Positions 9,541 to 21,450 of a stretch of DNA of 64,000 nucleotides are shown in pieces. The stretch's first letter is position 1. Each line of letters opens with the position of its first letter. A program made the position numbers and the translations under genes. This DNA is from Gautieria morchelliformis (lineage: Eukaryota > Basidiomycota > Agaricomycetes > Gomphales > Gomphaceae): the NCBI GenBank assembly GCA_015179125.1, contig WHVA01000104.1, positions 186,001-250,000 on the forward strand, given 5' to 3'. The notes under the pieces were generated by a model. The model searched no databases. It had not been told where the DNA came from and worked only from the letters and a program-made list of their open reading frames with translations.

Positions 9541-9699
9541 ATGTTTGAGCTCATCAAAATTCAAGTTCCTCGTTACTTGGAGGACATCATCTCAGCTAGC
9601 GCCACGTCATACGTACTTGACAAGACGCTCCACGCCACGGCCCTTACCATCTCAGATCATGTCTTAACTGCAGCCACTAGGGCGTGCCCGTATGTATGA
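9541..9699 (+). other. short conserved open frame or 3' UTR, copy 2
   Basis: Second copy of the 52-codon frame (MFELIKIQVPRYLEDI...). Compared with copy 1, two amino acids differ and at least three changes are silent. Confidence 0.3.
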
Positions 9700-9859
9700 G
9701 AGCAAAGTTCCGTGTAGTTTATGTGCAATGTTCGTGTAGTGTAGTCACTCCGCACAACGCGGCAAAAAAAGAAAGGAAAGAAAAAGCAAAGTGGGAAAGG
9801 ATATAGTGTACGAGTCATCACCCCAGCCGCCGATGTCCATCTGAAACGCTATGCCGGGG

Positions 9860-11194
9860 TTACGCCATCAGCGTAATGAATGCACCGAACAATGCAGCTG
9901 CGAGTCCCCCCACGGGGGCCCCGATCGCGACAGCGCCGCCGGGGCTCGCTGTCGCGGAGGCCGCCGAGCCGCTGCCGCTGCGACTAGCTGCTGCGGTGGT
10001 TCCGCCCCCAGACCCAGACCCAGAGGCGGCACTACCGGTGGTGGTCGGCGTCGGCGCGGCAAGGAAGAGCTGGTTGGATGAGAATGTCTGGCAGTTGCTA
10101 GAAGCCGGGATGGATGTGGTGTATGGTGGGACGACGGGGCCGGTTTGGGGCTGGAACCAGGTCGTGGTTTGGCCGGGAGCAGTGGTGAACACGCCGGGCG
10201 GTGTCATGTCGTCGCTGTCACAGACTTCGTAGGTGCCGTTGATCTGCCCGTACTACATTATGGAGCGTAAGGTTAGTTTGTGGTATAAAAGGGAAAGTGG
10301 ACTACATACGTCAGCCAGGGCGTTGAAGTTGCAACCTCTGCGCTAAGATTAGGCATGTTTGATGGAAGTAACACAGCCGACTCACATCTCATCATAGATA
10401 TGGTTGCAAAGTTGAGGGCCGTTGGGATCATTCGGGTTGCACATCTTCAAACAGAAGACACCACTACCGATGAAGCTGTTGGCCATGTACTTAGAGACAC
10501 TATGATCAGGTGACCCCATGGAAACTCACTCGATCCACTCGACAACTTGCGTGAAAGAGGTGCTGCCGCTAGAGTTGCTGCTGACCTGCTGAGCGAACGA
10601 CGAAGCGCTTTGACCAAATCCATTGGTGAACACAATACCACCGAGTGGGTTACCCTGCTCGTCAGCACCGTGGGGGTCCAGTTCTATGAATACGTCCTAT
10701 TTAGCATGCATGCCAGCCGAGGAGGATGCACCAGACGTACCACCACCCATATCCGTGGGATCCAAGTTGACCATCGATTGGTCGATGAATCCGACAACCT
10801 GGAGGTAGTTTTTCGCGTACAGCCATTGCGCACCAGTGATAGCGCCTGGCGGGATCAATCGCGAGCCGTGACCAGGCTTGGTGCACCATGCAACTTCGTA
10901 AGCCTCGCTGACGCCGATGGTGTCGTCCTGCTTGGAAGAACTCCATATGCAAAAGTCTGACATGCTGTTCAAGAAAAGCGTCTGACATAGGGACTGAGAG
11001 CCCTCCGTGGTTGAGTTGCAGATGTTGTAGCCAGCCTGGGGACCACGGATACCACCCTGGTCGCCAGTGACCTGATACGGGATGTTGGGAAATGTAAATT
11101 TCTTGGAGGCAAGGGGCTCGAGTGCGGAGGACGCGGGGGTTTGGGCATGTGCAAACGCAAGCAGGGAGATGGCAAAAAGAGAGTGGAGAGACAT
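9860..11194 (-). CDS. macrofage-activating-glycoprotein-like secreted, GPI-anchored protein
   Basis: Five exons on the minus strand: 11194-10741, 10683-10530, 10475-10386, 10337-10310 and 10252-9860. They join in phase to 372 codons with introns of 48-57 bp. The start is the ATG at 11194, giving the signal peptide MSLHSLFAISLLAFAHA; a TATAAA box lies about 140 bases upstream (11333-11338). The body carries family hallmarks: FTFPNIPYQVTGDQGG, GYNICN, TxGSQSLCQT, VAWCTKPGHGSRLIP, VVGFIDQS, LDPHGAD, FIGSGVFCLKMCNP, IYDEIGC and IPASSNCQTFSS. The C-terminus is Ser/Gly-rich and ends in a hydrophobic GPI signal (GGLAAALFGAFITLMA). These proteins are abundant on basidiomycete surfaces; their function is not established. 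This is the only intact copy of three. Confidence 0.85.
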
Positions 11195-12066
11195 GATGTC
11201 AAATCTGAGCGTTTTCAATGATAAAAAGTTTTTAGCAGGACGGTGAGATGAAGCTGCGAACAGCTGAGAAGGGGGGAAACGGAACGTGCGGTGGGAGGTT
11301 TTGATGCGGAAAGAAGTGCAACACAGACCACTTTATAGGTTCTATTTATGGCGATAGGCGACACGAGTGACTGAAGCGCCCGTGCAACTATAAATGCCAG
11401 AGTGAGCTACCAGCTTCAGGACTCAAGGTAGAATGCAAGCCGAATATGTACCTTTCAAATGCAACTTGTTCTGCTTTTCGAGGTGGTCATTTGGTGGTTG
11501 CAGCTAGCAGCTATTTTAAGGCATCATGCGCAGCGTGGAAACAGCCGAGATCTTTAAATAGACACAGGTTGTTTAGTTATTTAATGATGCAAGGACTACA
11601 CAGCAGCGTTCACCAAGATTCCACGTTCTACGTATCTGCTTGGGTTTGGCTTCGTGTGACGGAAACGGGTCGCGAGGTCGCTCCATGCATAAGCCGGTGG
11701 GGGATTGTCGGTAGCTTCGCTCAGTCCCAGCCCTCAGAAGGTGTAGGTTATTTTCGGACTTGAAGCGGTTAGGATAGAAGGTCTTTCACACGAGGACTCG
11801 CACGCACCGCAGTCCGAACGCTGACTTCGGGACCGCGATTAGTACAGCCAACACTAGTGACAGGTACAGTATACGTACAGCGTGACAACCCATATACCTG
11901 AGGAATGATCCATAGACAGACGTGAACAAATGATATTCGGGTGCCAGATGCGACACGTCAAGAATGATGTCGTCGGTGGACCAGAGTGGGCGGAGTTAAA
12001 AATTCGAAAAGCCGATAAAGGGCGTCATGCATGTTATTATGTACAACCCTGCGTATTCCATGATGA
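11195..12066. other. intergenic; promoter of the glycoprotein gene, otherwise empty
   Basis: The first 150 bases hold the TATA element of the minus-strand gene. Beyond 11.4 kb, I see only short frames without motifs up to the Helitron edge at 12067. Confidence 0.5.
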
Positions 12067-12650
12067 CTAGCCAATAGACCCGTGCTTCGCACCGGGTTAG
12101 TTAAGTAAGGTTACATCGCACAGGGGTAGTCAATAGTATTACAGAATTATACTTGGTGAAATGAAACTACATAATTAATCAGGCTTTAGCAGCACCTGTT
12201 TGTATACAATATTACATGTTGTGTTCCCTTCCCTAAAGAACATGGACTCTGTTACAATTAGTGCAACATAAAACTGTCCATGTGAAAATGCTGCATATCG
12301 CAAGTCAATTCCTACCGTGGCCCTGTGCTGCACACCAGGATGTGGCACAGCACTGGGTAGGGACTGCCGGGGACCCATTGGATGTGAATGCACTGGGACC
12401 ACTGCTAGGGTGGATACCCATGGTTAGGTCAAACACATTGGGTAAATAAAACTTGGGATAAGTAAAATTATTCGGATAAGTAAAACACATCTTATCACAA
12501 TTGAAAGTAGCTCTAAGTAATGCATCAGGGTAGGTAATGTCTCCACCCATTTCTCCCATGTCTGTGTGCCCCTCATGGGTAGCATGTCCCTATGTATGGC
12601 ATGTGTTCCTGGAGTGTAGTGTGTCCTGCAAGTATAGTGTGCGTAGCATG

Positions 12651-13320
12651 TGTTAGGACCATGCATTTCCGACTTCCGACACTCAGTTCCACTCACATTC
12701 TGACCCTCCGATAATTCCAACATTCCACCCATTGTTTTATTCCTTTGTTCTTTTGACTCTATTACTCGGACCCACCAGACTCGCCTCACAGCACAGCAAG
12801 ACCACCTGTCCAGCCCCTTTGGAGTCTCGTTGTTTCTTTATGTCAGATATACTTTCCGACCCCTTGTTCTTTTGCCATCGTTATACCCTACCCTGCACCC
12901 CCCTTGTAGTCCCCTTGTTCCCAATTAGTTAATTATCCCGCATGTCTATCCGACTTCCGCTCCCTCCAGAATTTGCTTAGTACTACACCATTACATGTTG
13001 TCTCAGCTCTTTGTATAAAAGCCCCTCATGTATGCTCGTTATTCTGCAATCAGATAATCACCTTTGATATGTGATTTCCTTTGCTCTATCTCCTGTTCTT
13101 AGCATAGCGAGTTTTGCAAGACCTCTGTCTCTCCACCTCCTGCCTTCCACCTTCCGACTCAGTTTCCAATGCAAGCTCTGACTTCTGTTTAGTTCGATAT
13201 GTTCCAACTTCCGACTCATGATCCGAAATACTTAGGACGATAGTTCATTGGGGGTGCAACATATAAGTTGAAGCCATTGTCCTTTCTAGTTCCGACTTGC
13301 CAAAATCTTGATACGTAACA
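12651..13320 (+). mobile_element. solo LTR, family X, copy 1
   Basis: 670 bp, starts TGTTAGGACC and ends TACGTAACA. It is flanked by the 5-bp target duplication GCATG (12646-12650 and 13321-13325). A TATA box (TTTGTATAAAAGCCCC) sits near 13013. It matches X copy 2 at 48729-49420. No internal region remains, so it results from LTR-LTR recombination. Confidence 0.9.
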
Positions 13321-13789
13321 GCATGTCACCATGCATAGCATGTCCCCCAAGTGTAGCATGTTCCCCATGTGTAGCATGTTTCCCATGTGTAGTGTGTTCC
13401 CCATGTGTAGTGTGTCTCCCAAGTATATCATATGTATTATGTCCCTTGTGTGTAGCATGTCCCCATGTGTAGCGTATCCCCCATGCATAGCATGTCTGTC
13501 AGGGGACACCCTGTTTTCCCTTTCCAGTTCCGACTCCATTTCCAACTCCGCTTACAGTTCCGATTCCATCTCCGCCTCTGCTTTCGGAAATGATTCCGCT
13601 CCTGGGAGACCTTCCACCAGTTCTGTTTGCTTTGCCAGTTCCACTCCAATTTCCGATGTCCGCTCTCGGAACAGTGTCGGAAATCAAGCGACTCACGTAA
13701 TAGGTGGCATCAAGGGTCAATCAAGGGTCAGGGAGGTCAGGGGAATGCAGGGTTGATGGCGGGTGCCAAGTGTTGTCCCTGGCTGCGCA

Positions 13790-13980
13790 GCGTAGTATAA
13801 TACGGGCTCGCTGACATTGGGGGTCCTTAGACTTTTCTCTTTGGATTTCCCCTTGTCAGGTGAGAATCCCCTCTCTTGTATACTCTGTTCATTTATACAT
13901 ACTTTGGATTTCCCCCTTGTCAGTTGTGTGGTAGTGTGATCTCCACAACCAGCCAGGGTTGCCCTTACAATGTGCCCCAA
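13790..13980. repeat. LTR-end-like repeat V (partner at 42830-43020)
   Basis: Both copies contain two CTTTGGAT(C/T)... CCCCTT...CAG blocks about 90 bases apart and finish GGGTTGCCCTTACA. Read on the minus strand this gives TGTAAGGGCAACCC, close to the TGTGAGGGCAAC terminal sequence that ends the chromovirus LTR, so V may be a related LTR end. Confidence 0.5.
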
Positions 13981-15843
13981 GTATATCATGTGTAGCATGT
14001 CTCTTGTTTGTACTGTGCCCCCCATGTGTAGCATGTCCCCTGAGTGTAGCATGTCACCCAAGTATAGTGTGCATAGCATGTCCCTTGTTTGTAGTATGTC
14101 CCCATATGTAGCATAACTCTAAGAGCCTAAAAGTGAACTTATTGTAGGTCCAGAGAAAATAAATAAATGTCAGAGGGTTTACGATGGATAATAGACTTAC
14201 ATTTTGCAAGCAGAGGCTGTTGTCATTAATTTTTAGCAAAGTCAAGGCAATTTTTTGGCATCTATTTTGACAAATATACAGTATATATATACATGAAAAA
14301 ATAAAATAAAACAAATACATAACAATTAAAAAAAAAACAGAAACTGTTCCTAATAAATATCAAAAAAGAAGCAGATATGAGAGCAAGAAACATACCACTT
14401 GCAGCCATGACACACAGGAATGGTGGAAGCTCTGAACCTGTGCTAGAAAAAAAAAAAAGAAAAAAAAAGAGGGTAAAAAAGCGAAATCTTATTGCAAGAA
14501 ATGTCAGAAAAAACACACCACAGGCTATGATGATGATCAAGAAAGGTGGGAGGCAATAAGAGGAGCAGGCCAGGCTGAAAAGCAGTCAAAAAGTGGTTAA
14601 AAAAGCGAAAATGTTAGAAGAAATACCATGGAGAGAAGCTGATCCTACTAAATGTCAAAACAACACAAATATGATAGCATGACACACACCAGATGCAGCA
14701 ATGGCAGACAGGAAAGGTGGGAAACACTGAGAGGAGGAACCTGGGCTGAAAAGATGGCAAAAAGAGGATAAAAAAGCGAAAATTAGGGGAAGAAATGACA
14801 GATATGATAAGGAAAGAGCACACAGGAGGCAGTAGTGATGACCAAGAAAGGTGGAGGCAATGAGAGGAGCAACCTAAGCTGAAAAGAAGTCAAACAGAGA
14901 TTAAAAAAGCGAAAATTATACCAAGAAATAGCAATATTTACCATGGAGAGAAGCTGATTCTAATAAATATCAAAACATGATAGCAAGACACACACCAGAT
15001 GCACCAATATCAGACAGGCAAGGTGAGAGGCATTGAGAGAGGTGGCTGAAAAGAAGACAAAAAGAGGATAAAAAAGCGAAAATTATTGGAAGAAATGATA
15101 GATATTACAGGAAAAAAACACACCAGAGCCAGTAATGACCATCAAGAAAGGTGGGAGGCAATGAGAGGAGCAGCCTAGGGTGAAAAGAAGTCAAAAGAGA
15201 TAAAAAAGCGAAAATATTAACAAAATTTACCTGAGGGGACTGTAGAGAGACAGAGAGCCCCAGTAAGAGACACAGAAAGAGCCACACACAGAGAAATCCA
15301 GTAGCAGACACAGAGAGAGCCAGACAGAGAGCCAGACAGAGAGACAGACAGAGAGACAGCCAGCAACAGACAGAGATCCAGCAGCATAGACAGAGAGCCA
15401 GCAGCAGACAGACAGATCCAGCAGGCACAGAGACAGTGGGCAGGGGAGCCAGAGGTTGCCAGCAGTTGAGCCAGAGGAAATGGCAGCAGGAGGGTCGAGG
15501 GAAGGTGGGTGCGCGCGCGCAGCAACGTTGGACGCGAACCGGTCACGTGACCAGGAGCGCTGTTGGTCGCTCGCGGCTGCGCCACTCGCATTCAAACGTT
15601 TGTTTGCGTCTTAGTCAGGATTATGTCAGGCTTATGTCAGGATTATGTCAGCGGAGCGTGCTGTTTTCATATAGTGAGGCCCACAACCGCCCCCCCTAGA
15701 ACTTTATACTATAGACTAGCCAATAGACCCGTGCTTCGCACCGGGTTATTTAGGGTTAACATTGCACATGGGTAGTTAATAGAATCAAAGAATTATTTGG
15801 TGAAATGAAACTACATACATTAAATACAAATGGAAATACATAT

Positions 15844-17295
15844 TTAATCAGGCTTCAGCAACACTTCTTTGTATACAATATTAGAAGTTTTGTTCCCCTC
15901 CCCTAAAAGAATATGGACTCTGTTCCAATTAGTGCCTCTTGACACTGCAACATACAACTGTCCATGTGAAAATACCACGTATCGCAAGTCTATGCCTACC
16001 GTGCCAAGAGACTGCCCTTGAGACTTGTTGATAGTCATGGCAAAGGCCAGCCTGACAGGAAACTGGCGACGCTGGAGCTCAAATGGCAATTGGTCTGAGG
16101 TGGGTGTCACTGTAATCCTAGGGATAAATGCAGTCTCTCCTGCAAATGGTCCTGAAATGATCCTCACAAAGAGTACCCTGTTGGTCATATTGATGAGACG
16201 CAACCTTGTACCATTGCAGAGTCCACGACCAAGGTCAATATTCCGAAGAAGCATGAGTACCACTCCAGGTTTAAGCCTGAGTTGAGATGGAGGAAGCCCA
16301 CCCATGTTGAGTGAGTTGAGATACTCCACAGGATACACGTTGCCATCTTCATTTCCTTTGACTGAGTCCGCACTGGGATAGAGACGCTCCTCCCCAGGGA
16401 ATACATTGAGCACCTCAGCATTAATCTCATCCATTTCCATATTGCGAGGGCAAAGGATGGCACGTTCCAAAAAGTATTTGTCTTGGAGTGCCTCCCCAGT
16501 ACCAATGTTAGGATAGATAGCTGCAATGAGATCTGACACCTGTGGTCCACAGATCATGTGCTGAGGAAGTGTGAATGAATTGTCCAAAGGGAGATCCTTT
16601 CCCTGACCAACATCAGAGAGCCACTGAGCAAATTGTTCACTCTGGGGATCATGAGGGTCGACTCGCATATTTTGAGTAAGATGGAGGACCTTGACATGAT
16701 GCCACAAAGGAGATCTTTGGATAGAAGCACCCACGATCTCCTCCTTGTTACCTCGAGGAACAACAGGCAGAGTTTGCTGGAAATCTCCACCCCAAGCCAC
16801 AGTAATACCACCAAATGGACGATCTGGACGCTCTAGGACATCCCTGCAGGTTCTGTCGACAGCTTCAACTACATGACGATGCTGCATAGGCACCTCATCC
16901 CATATGATCAAATGGACCTGCTTGAGAAGTTCTGCCAATGGTGAGCCTCTTTTGATGTCACATAGAGAACCCTCATGAATCAGAATTGGAATCTTGAGCA
17001 TAGCATGTGATGTTCTGCCCCCAATCAGAAGCAATGCTGCAATTCCTGAAGATGCAATGCATAGGACAATAAGACCCCTTCCTCTGATAGAATGAGCCAG
17101 GGTGTTCCAGGTAAAAGTTTTGCCTGTACCACCAGGGCCATTGACAAAGAACAGAAGACCCTCTCCATTTATGGCTGAATGGAGGATCTCATCATGGACA
17201 CGCCTCTGTTCTGCATTAAGCTTGTCAATATTGGTGGCGGCTTTTTCCAGCTCTGTAGCTGGGTCATAGTCCCGCTGCTCAGCTATCCAACGGTT
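15844..17295 (-). pseudogene. Helitron PIF1-type helicase domain
   Basis: An open minus-strand frame from about 17295 to the stop at 15844-15846. It holds Walker A GPGGTGKTFTWN (about 17110-17145), HLIIWDEVPM (Walker B, about 16900), GDFQQTLPVVP, AFAMTINKSQGQSL and VAVSRG motifs, in the usual PIF1 order, and ends VYKEVLLKPD. The domain itself is complete, but it is separated from Rep by a one-base loss at about 17295 (needed to read VGNRWIAEQ). In a working Helitron, this helicase unwinds DNA for rolling-circle transposition. Confidence 0.9.
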
Positions 17296-20184
17296 CCCAC
17301 CAATCCCTCCCAGTGCCCCATTATCTGTGGCATATCTGGGAACTCATCCAGAGACTTCCCCCCCTGACGTATGATCTTGTCAATGAGAAAGAGACCAAAG
17401 TCATAGATTTGATCATTGGTAGGATGGTGAATGCCATGCCTATTTTGAAGCTGATACTCCAGGTCATCACAGATATGCTCCTGAAACTCCTCCCAGATTT
17501 GAGCAGGCCGAGCAGGGTTACACCGAAGGAGAATAGTGACAAATAACCTCCTGAGCTGGAAACCTGTTTGTATATGTGCAGCCTCCTGAAGACACTGTGT
17601 CCACTCTGAATCATCTTCTAACAGGCCCCTTGCCAGGCATGCAGCCTTGTAAGTAGGACAAAGGTCACCATCAAATGATCTAAGCTCCTCAAATGATGTT
17701 GCGCCTCTGACAACTGTAAGGAGGGTTCGCAAGAAAAAGCGCTCTCCAGAGGCTGGACTTGCAAAATGAAGGCGACCGAGACTGAAACCCCGCTGGCGAG
17801 GTTGCCACCGCTTGGCTTGCTTTTTCCAAACATAGTGCTCAGGAAATTCCACATAGAGTAGTTCACGTGCCTCAGGATATCTGTCATTGGCTTCAAAATA
17901 GGCCATGAGCATGGTCTTAGCATCCTCTGCCATCTGCAAAGCCATGCCTGGATCCATATGAGGATCAAATATCACATTGTGCTGGCCTGGCAAATGGACT
18001 GGAAGTGCCATGACAGGAGGGACCTGAACATGCATTTTATATTCCAGCAGTCTCCAAGCACCTTCATGTGAGCTGACATAGCGTGCATCGAGGTACTGTT
18101 TAACCTCATCCCTCTCCTTATTAATGGTCATTGTGGTCCTGTCAGGCCCCTTGTACATATACTTGTGAATGTACTTGATAGAGCGCACATTGAATGTGGG
18201 TTCCACATTAATATGGCATTCAAATTCCAAGAGGAGGGTGGGACAATAGGGAACCACGTCGCGGTTGTCCATGATGTTGCCTCTGACATTATGCTGTCTG
18301 CCATCATTAGGACGGCGATACTGTGGATAGCCATCTTCAGTGACAGATGTCACCTCACGAAATTCCTTTGGGAAATGTTTAGAACACTTGCCCTCTGTCA
18401 TGCAAGAAGCCCGAGGACGCGCTTGTCCACAGGGGCCATGAGTCATTAGATCACAAACTAATTTGTAGAGCCTTGGATGCTCTTGCTGATCAGGAAACAC
18501 AGCCCAAACCAAAGCATCCACAGCTTCGGTGTCCTGATCTTATCCTCCTCTTTAAACCATATAAGAAGGTGCATATGAGGAGCCCCCGCTTCTGGAATTC
18601 GATCACATGGACACGTGCAACTGTGCGACCAAGGATACCATCCTTCATGATACGTTTGATCAATTGCTCCTTCTTGAGATGAAAAACCCTTGCAACCAAG
18701 TCAGGACGATCACTGGGAGTCTGGCTGGCTTGAGAGCATCTTTGATTTCTTTCCACTGGGGTTTGCTGTCATTGTCACAAAGACATCTGCTGGACCATGC
18801 TTCCTAGTGATTGCCATTGAATTTTGAAATTCTCGTTCATATCCCTGGCGCTCCCAGTAAATGTAGCAGGCAAGATGACCTTTTGTCCCAAGTTAGCTGG
18901 ATTGGCCTGATTGTCCTCAGGTCCAAATGTATCAATCATCTGATTGTAGACCTCAGCTCGCAGCTCGTGTTGATGGTATTTGATCCAATTTAGCTTCTGC
19001 TGTTCAGTCGCTGCCCAAGCATCCACAATGTATTGCTGAAAGAGCTTGCCAGCCAGGAAGAGAGTTTCAGCTTCACCCTCCCTTGGAAAAAGACGATAAC
19101 GATAGTATTTTGACATGGTCACACACCTGTCACTTGAAGGGTCCTCCTCCTCCTCCCCCTCCTGGCCTTGTCGTGGAAGAGCTTGGTCTATCCGTGGAAT
19201 GTCCCAATCCCAGCCTGATTCACCTCTGGGAAAGAGAAGGACATAGTGTAGTGGCGCATACAAAGCATGTTCGGCCTGAATTCGTTGCAGTTCTCCACCT
19301 CTAAGCTGAATGACAATGTCTCTAGTGCCTCCAGGCACACCTTCTCCAGGGAGCACAATGGCAATCTCATCCGCTGTAGGAATATTATATCTTCTATGGT
19401 CTGTATGTGCTCTGTAGGTGAGTCTGGCCTCCACAGTCAACCTATCTGGCTGGTTCCTAAGCCTTTCCATCGCCTGCTGATAGATTGGAACCAATGGATT
19501 GTGAGCCTGCATCATTTCCTGGAGGTCACTTAAAACATCTGAATCCAAAGGATCAAAACTGTTATTGGCCTCCCTACGTCGCAAAGCCTCTGCTGGATCA
19601 TAAAAGTAGAGCTGCGCATAGCTGGGTGCCCTATCCTGACCCTGAGTAGGAAGAAGAGCGCCATGAATATGATAGAGGCCTCCCTGAATTTTGAAGACAT
19701 ATGGCCCAGGTCTATTCACGACCTTGTCATCTATATTCACTCCCACAGAGACGAATGCCAGTGCAGCATTATAGTTCCAAATCTTTTCCCTAAACTGTTT
19801 GCCACACCTGTCTTGGCTGACCAAAAGAGTCTTTAGTGGTTCTGGAGGTTCCATCAACAATTCAAGGTGTATCTGGCCCTTTGAACAACATATACCAAAT
19901 TTGAGCTCAGCAATGGTAGAGTCGGACAGACGCTCTGCCTTCCAATGCCATGCTTTACATTTTGGACATTTGTCATCCATAGCACCAAGGTCATGAGGTG
20001 CAATCCGTTGTTCAATCAAAGGGCGACGTGCTAGCGGAAGGGTTCTTAAAGGCCTTGGTGGAGGCGGTGGAAGTGGAGGGGGCTGAGGAGGAGCAGGTGG
20101 ATGCAGAGGCTGTGGAGGCACAGGGGGCCCTGGAGGCAGAGGAGGTACAGGTTGTTGTGGTGCAGGCTGCTGCTGGAGTGGCAT
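17283..20184 (-). pseudogene. Helitron Rep (HUH endonuclease) region, frameshifted
   Basis: The first frame (20184-18775) starts with an ATG, then a Pro-rich tract, CPKCKAWHW, and GLYHIHGALLP (Helitron_like_N type). The next block at 18774-18521 has FVTMTANP, RPDLVARVFHLK and VIEFQKRG, but only in different frames: bases are lost near 18768, 18572 and 18525, the second within the PHMH metal-binding motif. The third frame (18521-17283) reads DALVWAVFPD, then the catalytic-tyrosine motif IKYIHKYMYKG, and ends after GHWEG. Family identity is clear; the endonuclease would not be made intact. Confidence 0.9.
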
Positions 20185-20219
20185 TTGATCTGGGAGGGTT
20201 CAGGGTGTCGTGCGCGCCA

Positions 20220-20954
20220 TCATGCCTGTCTTTGTTGTGGCAGAGGTCTAGGATTGATATTAGCAGCCTGGGCCCGCAAGGCAGCTACCGCTGCAGAGCC
20301 TACAGGGATAGGAGGAGGAGGTGCTATCTGGGCATTAGCGACCTGGACCCGCAAGGCAGCTACCGCTGCAGAGCCTACAGGGATGGGAGGAGGAGGTGCT
20401 ATCTGGGCATTAGCAGCCTGGACCTGCAAGGCAGCTACCGCCGCAGAGCCTACAGGGATGGGAGGAGGAGGTGCTATCTGGGCATTAGCGACCTGGACCC
20501 GCAAGGCAGCTACCGCTGCAGAGCCTACAGGGATGGGAGGAGGAGGTGCTATCTGGGCATTAGCAGCCTGGACCTGCAAGGCAGCTACCGCCGCAGAGCC
20601 TACAGGGACAGGAGGAGGAGGTGCTATCTGGGCATTAGCAGCCTGGGCCCGCAGTGCCACTACTGCTGCAGAGCCTACAGGAACAGGTGGCGGTGCTAAC
20701 AGGGGATGTCTCTGACGCACAGGTGCCAGAGGCATATCTGCTAACCGTTCCTGTATGGCACGTACAGCATCCCGAGGACTTAGATCAGGTGGAATGGCAT
20801 TTGAAGGTCCAGCCACAGGAGGCCAAGGAATTGCATTGTCCTGAGGGAGTAGAGGTCGAGGAAATGGCTGAGGAGGTGGAGGGTCAGGATTTCGAAGATG
20901 TTCTTGAGCTGCAGCGAGAACCCTATCCCGACGACGCACAGAAGGGGACGTCAT
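20220..20954 (-). CDS. Helitron N-terminal Pro/Ala-repeat frame
   Basis: A frame upstream of Rep, beginning at the ATG at 20954 (the same frame is open further upstream through ERDRQEERALERQRR). It is dominated by five to six 25-residue repeats of the type APPPPIPVGSAAVAALRVQ. It ends at 20220, 35 bases before the ATG of the Rep frame and in another phase. It was probably part of the same protein once, or is joined by splicing; no domain is recognisable. Confidence 0.6.
   Translation of the reverse strand: MTSPSVRRRDRVLAAAQEHLRNPDPPPPQPFPRPLLPQDNAIPWPPVAGPSNAIPPDLSPRDAVRAIQERLADMPLAPVRQRHPLLAPPPVPVGSAAVVALRAQAANAQIAPPPPVPVGSAAVAALQVQAANAQIAPPPPIPVGSAAVAALRVQVANAQIAPPPPIPVGSAAVAALQVQAANAQIAPPPPIPVGSAAVAALRVQVANAQIAPPPPIPVGSAAVAALRAQAANINPRPLPQQRQA
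20256..20700. repeat. 75-bp tandem repeat, about 5.5 copies
   Basis: Units start GCAGCTACCGC at 20281, 20356, 20431, 20506 and 20581, giving a period of exactly 75 bases (25 codons). Alternate units resemble each other more than their neighbours (CCTGGACCC versus CCTGGACCT), which suggests duplication of a 150-bp dimer. Confidence 0.9.
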
Positions 20955-21136
20955 TGGCAACCGCCGCTGACGCTCCAGAGCACGCTCCTCCTGCCTATCA
21001 CGCTCTGGTGTAGAGGGCTCCCTTAGATTACAGTCAGTTTCAAATCAAGCCAAAAAAAATTTTTTTTATCAAGGATACTCACATTTTCACAATGACTGTA
21101 GCTCACGACCAACAATAGGGGATACCAGGGATGCGG

Positions 21137-21450
21137 TCGATGTCCACCTAAACCATCTAAACCACCAAACCAATCCCAGTTCACAGACCACAGTGGCTAA
21201 CAGAGTTGTAACTCTGGCCAGACTCAAACTGCAATGCAAGCCCCCAGTGCACAATCCAACCAACTGACCACCCAACCTAACAAATCCACCACAGATACCA
21301 GCAAGGTGGTCAATGTCCACCTAAACCGCCTAAATCCAATATGCACCACCAAACCAATCCAGTTCACAGACCACACTGGAGTTGTAATTCTTCCCAGAAC
21401 CAAACTGCAATGCAAGCTTCCAGTGCACAATCCAACCAACCAACCACCTC
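21137..21450. repeat. two-unit tandem repeat, about 180 bp
   Basis: (G/A)ATGTCCACCTAAACC...CAGTTCACAGACCACA...AACTGCAATGCAAGC...CAGTGCACAATCCAACCAAC occurs at 21140-21265 and again at 21312-21440. Confidence 0.8.

Larger units (their letters stand above)
12067..15715 (-). mobile_element. deleted Helitron (H2)
   Basis: On the minus strand, it starts TCTATAGTATAAAG at 15715 and ends in a hairpin (ACCCGGTGCGAAGCACGGGT) followed by CTAG at 12067; the next base is T, so both termini obey the Helitron TC...CTRR rule. The 5' 120 bases and 3' 150 bases match H1. Of the coding region, only the last codons of a PIF1 helicase remain (12180-12270: IDLRYAAFSHGQFYV, TCNIVYKQVLLKPD). The interior holds ATGTGTAGCATGT-type short repeats (12560-12650, 13321-13500, 13960-14110), a solo LTR, and AAAAAAGCGAAAAT repeats (14480-15215). 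Confidence 0.85.

Noticed and set aside
13321..13500. Regular short repeats resembling a CRISPR array
   Set aside because: ATGTGTAGCATGT units are contiguous and degenerate, have no unique spacers, and lie inside a fungal Helitron.
13331..13756. 141-codon frame with Met/Cys-rich repeats
   Set aside because: The frame is produced by the simple repeat in Helitron H2 and has no other support.
15217..15595. Two overlapping 120-codon Leu/Cys/Ser-rich frames
   Set aside because: They translate a CAGACAGAGAG-type simple repeat at the 5' part of Helitron H2.
19998..20715. Long plus-strand frames (over 200 codons) rich in Arg/Gly
   Set aside because: They are the antisense of the Pro/Ala repeats and Pro-rich tract of the Helitron protein, which has family support on the minus strand.
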